Of a stretch of 64,000 nt of DNA, positions 8,359 to 15,685 are shown piece by piece. Source of the DNA: Sporomusaceae bacterium (GTDB lineage: Bacteria > Bacillota > Negativicutes > UBA1444); NCBI GenBank assembly GCA_018434355.1, contig JAHDPL010000004.1, positions 1-64,000 of the forward strand. The letters are read 5' to 3'. Position numbers and translations under genes: made by a program. How positions within the stretch are numbered: the first letter of the stretch is position 1; each line of letters starts with the position of its first letter. The notes beneath the pieces are model-generated. The model had not been told where the DNA came from and searched no databases. It was given only the letters and a program-made list of their open reading frames with translations.

Positions 8359-9054
8359 ATGCAAAAAAAAGGACAGTTCACAATCGCCTTGGTTTGTGTT
8401 ATTTTAGGAATCATGTTGGCCGTGCAGTTTCGCACAACCCGGGATAGCCGCTCACCGTTGCAATACCAGCGAGCTGAAGATCTGACGCAACAGCTGAAGA
8501 AATCCGAACAAGAACGCAATGCATTAGAGAAGTTGGTTCGCGATCTGCGTCAAGTCGCAGGCCAAGCCGCAACAGCCAACGAGACAGAAGCAATTAAGAT
8601 AGGAGCTGGACTCCTTGCATTGCAAGGCAAAGGCGTCATCGTGACAGTGGATGACACAAAGTCCGTCCCGCAGACAGGGATCAAAAATCCGAATTTGTAT
8701 CTGACCAAAGATGAAGATCTGTTAAAAGTCATTAATGAGTTACGCGCTGCTGGTTCCGAAGCCATTTCCATCAACAACCAGCGTCTCATCGCTACATCGG
8801 AAATACGCGCTGCCGGGGCCTTCATTTCTGTCAACAACGCAAACCTTTCCACTCCTTTTGAAATAAAAGCCATTGGCGATCCGTCAACAATGGAAAATTC
8901 GCTAAAGATGCGAGGTGGAGTAATAGAAACGCTGCAATTTTGGGGCATCAGGGTTACAGTGCAAAAACAGGACAATCTTTTGATCCCAGCTTTTAAGGGT
9001 TCACTCCGTTTTACTCACGCCAAACCCGTTCCGGACGAAAGCAAAACGCAATGA
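8359..9054 (+). CDS. DUF881 family protein (YlxW-like), copy 1
   Basis: A 231-residue protein with an N-terminal membrane helix (VCVILGIMLAVQF), a coiled coil, and a DUF881 domain containing LLKVINELRAAGSEAISIN and a conserved NSLKMRGGVIETLQFWGI. DUF881 proteins sit near division genes in Firmicutes; their biochemical role is unknown. AAAGGAG lies before the ATG. It stands alone here, while its paralogue at 27,725-28,414 is followed by the usual partner gene sbp. Confidence 0.85.
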   Translation: MQKKGQFTIALVCVILGIMLAVQFRTTRDSRSPLQYQRAEDLTQQLKKSEQERNALEKLVRDLRQVAGQAATANETEAIKIGAGLLALQGKGVIVTVDDTKSVPQTGIKNPNLYLTKDEDLLKVINELRAAGSEAISINNQRLIATSEIRAAGAFISVNNANLSTPFEIKAIGDPSTMENSLKMRGGVIETLQFWGIRVTVQKQDNLLIPAFKGSLRFTHAKPVPDESKTQ

Positions 9055-9153
9055 CGTGGCTATTCCCTATTTCGATTCGCTCTTCCGGCATTCCCTGTCG
9101 CAGTCGAGAATCTTCAGTAGTGTTATGCACGCAATATGTTGATAGATTGCGTT

Positions 9154-9603
9154 TTAGGCGCTTATTTCCCGCATGATAATTTTCGCCGTCTCTTCCGCAA
9201 CCTCGCCGGTGAAGGAGATACATTGCTCCATATGCACCGGCGTTCCCAATTCCATACCGTGGGTCAACACTCGGCAGCATAGGCATGAATGTCTTCGTTG
9301 AAAACCGTCATGCAACTCTTTTGCCAGTTGCATTGCTTTTGTCACTTTTGAATCTTTGGGTTCCTGCCTGCCAAAAACCATACCGATAGCCATAATTCCT
9401 CCGGCAACGGCTCCGCAGGTGCAGCCTGATCCGCCCATACCTACCGGAAAACCGCAAGCGAGGGAGATTACACTGTCTGGAAACTCCAGCCTCAACTCAT
9501 CTTTAATGGACTTAACAATCGCTTCCGAACAATAATAATCTCCTTCGCGATAGTATGTTTCTGCGTCTTTTCTTATTTTTTCCACATCAATGCGTATCAG
9601 CAC
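9154..9603 (-). CDS. C-GCAxxG-C-C family protein
   Basis: A 149-residue protein of the family named for its spaced cysteines. Visible are YYCSEAIV, LACGFPVGMG, the signature GCTCGAVAGGIMA, and HSCLCCRVLT near the end. Such proteins are thought to bind a metal or Fe-S cofactor and often lie near redox or metal transport genes. It follows CadA by 39 bases and is probably the last gene of the cadmium/zinc operon, which suggests a link with metal handling. Confidence 0.85.
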   Translation of the reverse strand: MLIRIDVEKIRKDAETYYREGDYYCSEAIVKSIKDELRLEFPDSVISLACGFPVGMGGSGCTCGAVAGGIMAIGMVFGRQEPKDSKVTKAMQLAKELHDGFQRRHSCLCCRVLTHGMELGTPVHMEQCISFTGEVAEETAKIIMREISA

Positions 9604-9642
9604 TTTTATTCCTCATATAACCTGCAATCTTAAATAGATAAT

Positions 9643-12237
9643 TTATTCTTCCGATTTTATCCGCAGCAACCTCAGGCTGTTTAGCGTCACAAGAACCGTT
9701 GCTCCCATATCCGCCAGGATTGCCAACCACAATGTCAGCCACCCAGGAAACACAGCCAGCACGGCTATCAGTTTGATCGCCAGCGAAAAGGTAATGTTTT
9801 GCCGGATGATTACAAATGCCCTGCGGCTAAGTCGAATAGTGAATGGCAACATACGGAGATCATCCGCCATCAGTGCAATACCCGCTGTTTCAAGAGCCGT
9901 ATCCGTTCCTGCGCCGCCCATGGCAACGCCTACAGTGGCAAGTGCCAACGCAGGAGCATCGTTTACTCCATCGCCAACCATGGCCACCTTGCCGTACTTG
10001 CCTACCAGTTCCTGGATTGCAGTTACCTTGTTCTGAGGCAGAAGTTCAGCACGAAATTCATCGATGCCAACCTTCGCCGCTATAGCCGCAGCCGTGGCGG
10101 CGTTGTCGCCAGTCAGCATGATGGTGTGAACAATCCCGGCCTGTTTTAGGGCTGCGATCGTTTTCGCGCTGGTCTCCCGCACTTCATCGGCAACGGCTAT
10201 GATCCCTAGGAATTTCCCCTTTGTGCCAACGAGCATCACTGTTTTTCCTTCACTTTGCAGACGGTCAACGTACTCGGCAACGGAGTCCATCGAGACAGCA
10301 AGTTCTGCGAAGAGGCGAGGATTGCCGATATATACCGTTTCCCCGTTTACAATTCCCTGCGCTCCGCGTCCCGCAATCGCGTTGAAATCTTCGGCGGGAA
10401 CAATCTCTATCTTCCGGCCCTTCGCAGTTTTTACAATGGCCGTAGCGATTGGATGCTCGGAGCGAACTTCCAAGCTTGCAGCTACTTTTAGCAGAGCTTC
10501 TTCGGAAATTTCATTTAGCGAAACGATGTCAGTAACGGCCGCTTCCCCTTTTGTAAGGGTCCCTGTTTTATCAAACGCAATCGCGCTGAGCGTTCCCGCT
10601 GCTTCGAGATAGATGCCGCCTTTGATGAGTACACCGTTTTTTGCGGCGACACTGATGGCACTGACGATAGCCACCGGGGTAGACACAACCAAGGCGCACG
10701 GGCATGCCACCACCATAAGGGCTAGTCCGCGATAAATCCACGGCGCCCACTCCAGTCCAAAGAAAAGTGGGGGAATAAACACAATACCAGCTGCCAAAAC
10801 CATAATGATAGGGGTATAGATTGCCGCAAATTTTTCCACAAACGCCTGGGAAGGCGCACGATTGCCGGAGGCCGCCTCCACCATGTGGATGATTTTGGAG
10901 ATGGTCGCATCCCGTACCCGTTTTGTCACTTCGACCTCCAGCGCGCCATGGGTATTTAGCGTTCCGGCAAACACATCGGCTCCCGGTCCCTTTTCCACTG
11001 GCATGGATTCACCGGTGATAGCAGCTTGGTTAATGGCCGACTCTCCTTTTACGATAATGCCGTCCATGGCGATCTTCTCGCCAGGAAGAATAATCATGAT
11101 GTCGCCAACAATGATCTCTTCCACTGGTATGTCAATTTCATCGCCGCCGCGACGGACTCTTGCGACTTTGGGCGCGATATCCATCAGGTCGCGGATGGAG
11201 CGCCGCGCTTTTTCCATCGTCCAGCCTTCCAGCATTTCAGATATCGCAAAAAGAAACGCAACGGATGCGCCTTCCTCATATTGTCCTATGACCATTGCTC
11301 CAACCACAGCGACGCTCATCAAGACGCTCATGTTAAAGTTACCGCGCGGCAAAGCTCTGGCCGCTTTGCGGAAGTTGCTCCACCCCCCCAGCACAACGGC
11401 CGCGACGTAAATTGGGATATAGACCGCAGCGGAGACGCCGAATTTTTCCAGACCGTAACCGACAACCAACGCCAGACCTGATAGGATCGCTCGTCGGAGA
11501 TCCCAGTCCGTCCGTTCGACCGATTGCGGTCCGGTCTGCGCAACCCGCTCCGCTTCAGGCCGGATCGTATAATTCTCTTCCAGACCCAGCTGCCGGATGC
11601 CTGCGAGGTCAACCCGGCCTTCCACCGTCAGTTTGCCGGTCATGGTGTTCAGAGATGCTTTTATAACGCCCGGCATTTCGCCGACGGCTTTCTCAAACTT
11701 TTGCGCGCAGTCCAGACAGGTGATCCCGTCAACCTGAAAACCGGCAACTTCGCTGCTGCCAGCCCGAGCAGCTACCGTTACCGTATAGTCTTCGTCTTTC
11801 CCCAGTTCTTGAATCGCTTTGAGATTCGCATCGCCTTCCACTGTCAGCTTGCCGGTCATGGTGTTCAAAGATGCCTCAACAATTCCCGGCAATTCACCGA
11901 CGGCTTTCTCAAACTTCTGGGCGCAGTCCATACAAGTGATTCCGTCAACCTGAAAGACCATTACTTTGCTTGCTCTACTTTGTTTGTCCGGTTCCACCGA
12001 ATAGCCTTCTTCTTGACCCAGCCGCCGAATCGCGGCTAAATCGGCCACCCCTTCCACGGTGAGGTTGCCCGTCATGGTATTCAGGGATGCCTTCGCCACG
12101 CCAGGCAAGTTCTTGACTGATTGTTCGAATTTTCGGGCACAGTCCAGACAGTTAATTCCTGTCACTTGAAATGTGTTCACTGTTTCCGCGCCTGTTGCTT
12201 TTCCATTTTCCATGATGTCGCTTTTTTCTTTGGTCAT
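9643..12237 (-). CDS. cadA: Heavy-metal P1B-type ATPase (Cd/Zn/Pb export)
   Basis: An 864-residue efflux ATPase. Three N-terminal HMA domains each carry a CxxC (GINCLDCA, GITCMDCA, GITCLDCA, roughly 75 residues apart), followed by eight membrane helices. The membrane metal site is CPC in VVACPCALV; the phosphorylated Asp is in DKTGTLTKG; TGES and GDGVNDAP complete the machinery. The operon has an ArsR/CadC regulator, so Cd(II), Zn(II) or Pb(II) are the likely substrates. Three metal-binding domains are more than the one or two usual in CadA. GGAGG precedes the ATG. Confidence 0.93.
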   Translation of the reverse strand: MTKEKSDIMENGKATGAETVNTFQVTGINCLDCARKFEQSVKNLPGVAKASLNTMTGNLTVEGVADLAAIRRLGQEEGYSVEPDKQSRASKVMVFQVDGITCMDCAQKFEKAVGELPGIVEASLNTMTGKLTVEGDANLKAIQELGKDEDYTVTVAARAGSSEVAGFQVDGITCLDCAQKFEKAVGEMPGVIKASLNTMTGKLTVEGRVDLAGIRQLGLEENYTIRPEAERVAQTGPQSVERTDWDLRRAILSGLALVVGYGLEKFGVSAAVYIPIYVAAVVLGGWSNFRKAARALPRGNFNMSVLMSVAVVGAMVIGQYEEGASVAFLFAISEMLEGWTMEKARRSIRDLMDIAPKVARVRRGGDEIDIPVEEIIVGDIMIILPGEKIAMDGIIVKGESAINQAAITGESMPVEKGPGADVFAGTLNTHGALEVEVTKRVRDATISKIIHMVEAASGNRAPSQAFVEKFAAIYTPIIMVLAAGIVFIPPLFFGLEWAPWIYRGLALMVVACPCALVVSTPVAIVSAISVAAKNGVLIKGGIYLEAAGTLSAIAFDKTGTLTKGEAAVTDIVSLNEISEEALLKVAASLEVRSEHPIATAIVKTAKGRKIEIVPAEDFNAIAGRGAQGIVNGETVYIGNPRLFAELAVSMDSVAEYVDRLQSEGKTVMLVGTKGKFLGIIAVADEVRETSAKTIAALKQAGIVHTIMLTGDNAATAAAIAAKVGIDEFRAELLPQNKVTAIQELVGKYGKVAMVGDGVNDAPALALATVGVAMGGAGTDTALETAGIALMADDLRMLPFTIRLSRRAFVIIRQNITFSLAIKLIAVLAVFPGWLTLWLAILADMGATVLVTLNSLRLLRIKSEE

Positions 12238-12267
12238 GTTCTATATCCTCCATTTTGCATGCATTAC

Positions 12268-12283
12268 ATGAACTCAAATTCAT
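12268..12283 (-). promoter_or_regulatory. Second CadC-like operator candidate before cadA
   Basis: ATGAA-N6-TTCAT lies in the 155-base gap between the CC-motif gene and cadA and resembles the operator in front of the regulator gene. It overlaps a second imperfect repeat, CTCAAAT-N4-ATTCGAG. It may allow separate control of cadA. No convincing promoter was placed with it. Confidence 0.4.
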
Positions 12284-12392
12284 ATTCGAGCCGCTTATTT
12301 TCCCTACATTCTTCGCCAGCCGGATTCCCCAGCGATGTTCCTATCGCCGGTGTACCGGTTAATTGCCACGCAACCTGAAGCTCAGAGTTGAA

Positions 12393-12773
12393 TCAATGTT
12401 TGCCCATTTCAACGCCATACATCACAAGTTTCTTGCCGAACATCGTTTTTTCCAATTCAATGAACGCCTTCGTCAAATTCAACACTTCATGTATAGATCT
12501 ATGCATGTATAGTTCAATTTTATCCACATTCATCTTGCAATATTGCTGCATTTCACTATCCGGCGGTCGTCCCGTCTGCACCAACGGACAAGCGAGTTCA
12601 CCCGACCCGCAACAACTAAACTGTGACAGTTCTTTTTTTGTACTTACAATGATATTTCCACCTTTACTTACAATGTATTCATACGCACGAGGTGTGAATG
12701 CCACAGCCAAGTCAATTCCTCCTATGGATGTCCCGATCCTTGTGTCAATCGTTTTTCTAATCATGTTCCACAT
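12393..12773 (-). CDS. Small CC-motif protein in the cadmium operon
   Basis: A 126-residue protein of uncertain function. The N-terminal half holds a compact fold ending in a double Cys (LSQFSCCGSGELACPLV), a pattern like the small CC/Se-motif (seleno)protein family; a helical tail follows. It overlaps the end of the cadC-like gene by 17 bases and precedes cadA, so it is co-transcribed with metal resistance genes and may bind or sense thiophilic metals. The family call is tentative. Confidence 0.6.
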   Translation of the reverse strand: MWNMIRKTIDTRIGTSIGGIDLAVAFTPRAYEYIVSKGGNIIVSTKKELSQFSCCGSGELACPLVQTGRPPDSEMQQYCKMNVDKIELYMHRSIHEVLNLTKAFIELEKTMFGKKLVMYGVEMGKH

Positions 12774-13119
12774 GCTCTATTCCTTGGGTTAATAAACCTT
12801 CAATATGTTCGTCATCCAGCGAATACCAGGCCATTTTTCCCTCTCTGCGATACTTAACCAGCCGGGTATTTCTGAGTGTTCGTAGTTGGTGAGATGTTGC
12901 CGACTGCCCCATGCCAATCACAGCGGCAATATCACATACACAAAGCTCTCGTTTAGATAATGCCTGTATTATCTTCACCCGCGTAGTATCTCCCAGAATT
13001 TTAAATAGGTCGGCGACTCGCTGCGCCTTATCCTCTGGAATAAGATCAGTCTTTGCCAGGCAGATCGCCTGCGGATGCTCACACAATTCTTCGCATGTGT
13101 CACAATCTATTTTTTTCAA
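12757..13119 (-). CDS. cadC: ArsR/SmtB-family metal-sensing repressor, CadC-like
   Basis: A winged-helix repressor of about 120 residues. The N-terminal arm holds several Cys (KKIDCDTCEELCEHPQAIC) and the recognition region includes ELCVCDIAAVIGMGQSATSHQL; Cys in the arm plus CVC is the CadC-type site for Cd, Pb or Bi. TTG at 13,117-13,119 is preferred, since GGGGGT lies just upstream and the longer frame would run back through the operator. It heads the cadmium operon and should repress its own promoter until metal binds. Confidence 0.88.
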   Translation of the reverse strand: MKKIDCDTCEELCEHPQAICLAKTDLIPEDKAQRVADLFKILGDTTRVKIIQALSKRELCVCDIAAVIGMGQSATSHQLRTLRNTRLVKYRREGKMAWYSLDDEHIEGLLTQGIEHVEHD

Positions 13120-13135
13120 TGCAATACCCCCTATG

Positions 13136-13153
13136 TATGAATACATGTTCATA
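13136..13153 (-). promoter_or_regulatory. CadC/SmtB-type operator
   Basis: TATGAA-N6-TTCATA, an AT-rich inverted repeat of the type bound by SmtB/CadC repressors, placed immediately downstream of the -10 box of the cadmium operon promoter. Confidence 0.75.
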
Positions 13154-13156
13154 TAA

Positions 13157-13185
13157 AATATATCTCATTGATATTATACTGTCAA
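13157..13185 (-). promoter_or_regulatory. Promoter of the cadmium-resistance operon
   Basis: On the minus strand TTGACA and TATATT are separated by exactly 17 bases, a near-consensus sigma-A promoter. It is followed at once by the inverted-repeat operator and then the cadC start. Confidence 0.75.
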
Positions 13186-13217
13186 GAGTCCTTCTGGTTA
13201 TAAATAAACAACATGAA

Positions 13218-13254
13218 CAAAAAAGCGGCCTCCCGACTTAATCAGAAGGCCGCT
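13218..13254 (-). terminator. Rho-independent terminator after htpX
   Basis: AGCGGCCT/AGGCCGCT forms an 8-bp perfect stem followed on the minus strand by TTTTTTG. It lies just past the htpX stop and ends the five-gene operon. Confidence 0.85.
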
Positions 13255-13270
13255 GGCAGAATTGACTCTA

Positions 13271-14137
13271 TCAACGCATGGATGCTGACAGTTCCTGAAG
13301 CTTTTGCACCCGGACATTTGTTGGCGGGTGCGTGCTGAACAGGCTCGTCAGCCAGGCCCCGGAACCCGCAAACGGGTTCACAATGAACATGTGCGAGGTA
13401 GCAGGAGTTGCTTCCGGCATCGTGCGATGCATCGCGTAATATTCGATTTTCCGCAGCGCGGATGCAAGTGCCATCGGGTTGCCGCTCAAGCGCCCACCTG
13501 ATTCGTCCGCCAGAAATTCGCGTGACCGTGAAATTCCCATCTGGATCAGCATCGCGGCTATCGGCGCAAGGATGATCATAAACAGTGAACCGACAAGGCT
13601 AGTTCCTCCCTCTTCTTCGTCGTTGCCTCGGCCCATGCCGAAAATCGCAGCCCACTGGGCCATATTCGCCAGCATCGTGATAGCCCCGGCGATGGAAGCT
13701 ACCAAAGTACTGATCAATATGTCGCGATTTTTGACATGGCTGAGTTCGTGCGCCATGACCCCTTCCAGTTCCTCTGGAGACAGAGCTTGCATGAGAGAGC
13801 CCGTCACAGCTACGGCGGAATGTTCCGGGTCACGTCCGGTGGCAAAAGCATTAGGCGAATCGGTATCGATGATATAGACGCGCGGCATCGGTAGCTCCGC
13901 CCGCCGGGCTAGGCTCGCCACCATCCCGACCAGCTGGGGCGCAGAGTTCATGTCCACTTCAGTGGCTCCGTACATACGGAGCACGATTTTGTCACTGAAC
14001 CAATAGCTGAAGAAGTTAATCCCCATCGACACGATGAACATGAGGACCATTCCGCGAGCCCCACCAAAGAAACTGCCTGCAGTGATCAGCAGGCCTGTCA
14101 GCAACGCAAGCAATACAGCCGTTTTAAGCATATTCAT
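13271..14137 (-). CDS. htpX: Membrane zinc protease HtpX (M48)
   Basis: A membrane-embedded M48 metalloprotease of 288 residues that degrades damaged membrane proteins. Two N-terminal membrane helices precede the zinc motif HELSH ([13 protein letters not shown]); a further helix pair and the third ligand Glu in FLADE follow. ATG 14,135-14,137 ([15 protein letters not shown]) matches the usual start; a TTG at 14,177-14,179 would add 14 residues. It is the last gene of the operon with the Ca2+ ATPase and kinase. A fragment of another htpX lies near 31.3 kb. Confidence 0.9.
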   Translation of the reverse strand: MNMLKTAVLLALLTGLLITAGSFFGGARGMVLMFIVSMGINFFSYWFSDKIVLRMYGATEVDMNSAPQLVGMVASLARRAELPMPRVYIIDTDSPNAFATGRDPEHSAVAVTGSLMQALSPEELEGVMAHELSHVKNRDILISTLVASIAGAITMLANMAQWAAIFGMGRGNDEEEGGTSLVGSLFMIILAPIAAMLIQMGISRSREFLADESGGRLSGNPMALASALRKIEYYAMHRTMPEATPATSHMFIVNPFAGSGAWLTSLFSTHPPTNVRVQKLQELSASMR

Positions 14138-14195
14138 GGATAAATTTGCACCTCCGCCAAATTCTGCTAGCCATTTCAACGTTCCTTAATCTGTT

Positions 14196-14510
14196 TTACG
14201 GCAACTCTTCCTGTGACACTTCCAAAAAGCCGATCAGCTTCCATAGCCAGACCTCATACTGCTGTTTATACTTATACTTTTGAAGGCCGACAATATTATA
14301 CTCATTGGGAATTTTTCCGTGCATATGAAAATCCTGACCCTGTTGGTCAAACTCTTTACCGGTTCCGCCACTCGTCTGTAAAACAACACCAACTTTGTAA
14401 TAGGTAAATTCTGAAGCCGCTGTCCCTGCCGCAGGCTCTGCCATGACAGGACCAACCAGAAACATCCATGTCGAGACTACCGCCAACACACACATTTTCC
14501 ACTTTTTCAT
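14196..14510 (-). CDS. Small secreted protein of unknown function
   Basis: A 104-residue protein with a clear signal peptide (MKKWKMCVLAVVSTWMFLVG, cut near VMAEPA). The mature part has aromatic, basic segments (LQKYKYKQQYEVWLWKLIG) and no Cys. No family recognised. ATG 14,508-14,510 is chosen for its AGGAGG; an earlier ATG overlaps the kinase stop. It sits between a Ser/Thr kinase and htpX, so a role in sensing or protecting the envelope is possible but unproven. Confidence 0.65.
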   Translation of the reverse strand: MKKWKMCVLAVVSTWMFLVGPVMAEPAAGTAASEFTYYKVGVVLQTSGGTGKEFDQQGQDFHMHGKIPNEYNIVGLQKYKYKQQYEVWLWKLIGFLEVSQEELP

Positions 14511-14524
14511 TGTACCCTCCTTTT

Positions 14525-15289
14525 TCATTCGTGGATTGCACGCAAATGTTCAAGTGCGTCCAGACACGAGCTGAATTCGCCTTCCACTCCCAGCAGCCGC
14601 CGGATTAGCGTTTTAAAAGGCTTTGAAACCGAAATTCGCTGTTCCCAGTGCAGGGATTCATCGGAATCCGCTGCGTTGGTGAACAAGTCGACAGTCACAA
14701 CCCCTGCACCAAACAAATCACACTGCACTGAATAATCATTTCGCATGGAAAGGTAAGACGGTGAAACGTCAGTGCCGGTCTTTGCCGGAGGACGTTTCAT
14801 CAAAAAAGATTCACCGGCGATATGGTGCAGTGGGTATGCCAAGCCAAAATCGATGATAAATAATCGTTGCTTATCAAGCATTATATTGGAAAGACGCAAA
14901 TCCCTGTGTACAAGGGCCGGTTTTTTGTCCTTGGGCTGATGGAGAAAGTTTACGAGGGTTAGCAACTTGCAAAGCAAGTTTTTCACCTCTTTTTCCTGGC
15001 AACAATAGCCTAGATTCATCAACGTGGCCAGTGTATCGCCATGTATGTAATCCTGCACCAGGCAATACATGGCTTCATAGCTGAAAGAATCGACGTAGCC
15101 CGGAATCTCCGGATGCCGGATGCTCTGCATGATCCATGTTTCCCGTTGAAACAAATCAATCGCCAAACAAGACTGGTGCCCTTTTTGCTGCAGGTATGTG
15201 TCGGAATATACCTTCATGGCATAATATCGCCCGGCTTTATGAACCTTTGCCACAACCCCATAACTTCCGCCCCCCAACAGACCTTCCAC
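14525..15289 (-). CDS. Hanks-type Ser/Thr protein kinase
   Basis: A 254-residue cytoplasmic kinase. It has the glycine loop LGGGSYGVVAKV, the ATP Lys in YYAMKVY, the catalytic loop HRDLRLSN (Arg in place of the usual Lys) and DFG in IIDFGLAYP. No membrane helix or PASTA domains follow. GTG at 15,287-15,289 is the only good start near the glycine loop; the kinase frame stays open a little further upstream, so a start within the zinc-ribbon gene end is possible. The zinc-ribbon gene just before it and the secreted protein and htpX after it form one tight operon. Confidence 0.85.
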   Translation of the reverse strand: MEGLLGGGSYGVVAKVHKAGRYYAMKVYSDTYLQQKGHQSCLAIDLFQRETWIMQSIRHPEIPGYVDSFSYEAMYCLVQDYIHGDTLATLMNLGYCCQEKEVKNLLCKLLTLVNFLHQPKDKKPALVHRDLRLSNIMLDKQRLFIIDFGLAYPLHHIAGESFLMKRPPAKTGTDVSPSYLSMRNDYSVQCDLFGAGVVTVDLFTNAADSDESLHWEQRISVSKPFKTLIRRLLGVEGEFSSCLDALEHLRAIHE

Positions 15290-15318
15290 ATGATATCCGT
15301 TGATAGGCGACAGGGACC

Positions 15319-15630
15319 TTAAGAAGAGAAAAAACTTCCCAGCACCCCCTGCTTGCGTTTGCGATGCTGCCCCGAGGAATCGGAATGATAATTCGGGTTA
15401 TAGTGATGTTGGTAATTTTGATTACCATAAGAAAGGTTTGGGTTTTGTATATTTTGCGCGGGTTGAACGTACGCCGGACTCTTGGCCGCCAGACCACAAT
15501 AAGGACAAGTGACCCACTCCGGCATCATGTTTTTTCCGCAACCGGGGCAAGCCGTGTTGAGTTTAAGACCACAGTGTGGACAAAAGCTAAATTCCCCCTG
15601 AATACTTTTAGCGCAGGCTGTACATTGCAT
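15319..15630 (-). CDS. Double zinc-ribbon protein
   Basis: A 103-residue protein with two or more CxxC pairs in the first half (MQCTACAKS, FSFCPHCGLKL, ACPGCGKN, VTCPYCGLA), the zinc-ribbon pattern, followed by a low-complexity Asn/Tyr/His-rich linker and a basic end. Zinc ribbons of this type often serve as binding modules fused or adjacent to Ser/Thr kinases. The ATG at 15,628-15,630 has AAAGGAGGG upstream; the longer frame lacks one. Confidence 0.8.
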   Translation of the reverse strand: MQCTACAKSIQGEFSFCPHCGLKLNTACPGCGKNMMPEWVTCPYCGLAAKSPAYVQPAQNIQNPNLSYGNQNYQHHYNPNYHSDSSGQHRKRKQGVLGSFFSS

Positions 15631-15685
15631 AGAAAATCCCTCCTTTGTTTTTTGGAACCGGATTAACAACCGGATGCGAGAACAC

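Noticed and set aside
10862-12039. Long plus-strand frames opposite cadA
   Set aside because: Shadows of the ATPase coding strand; products are low-complexity and match no family.
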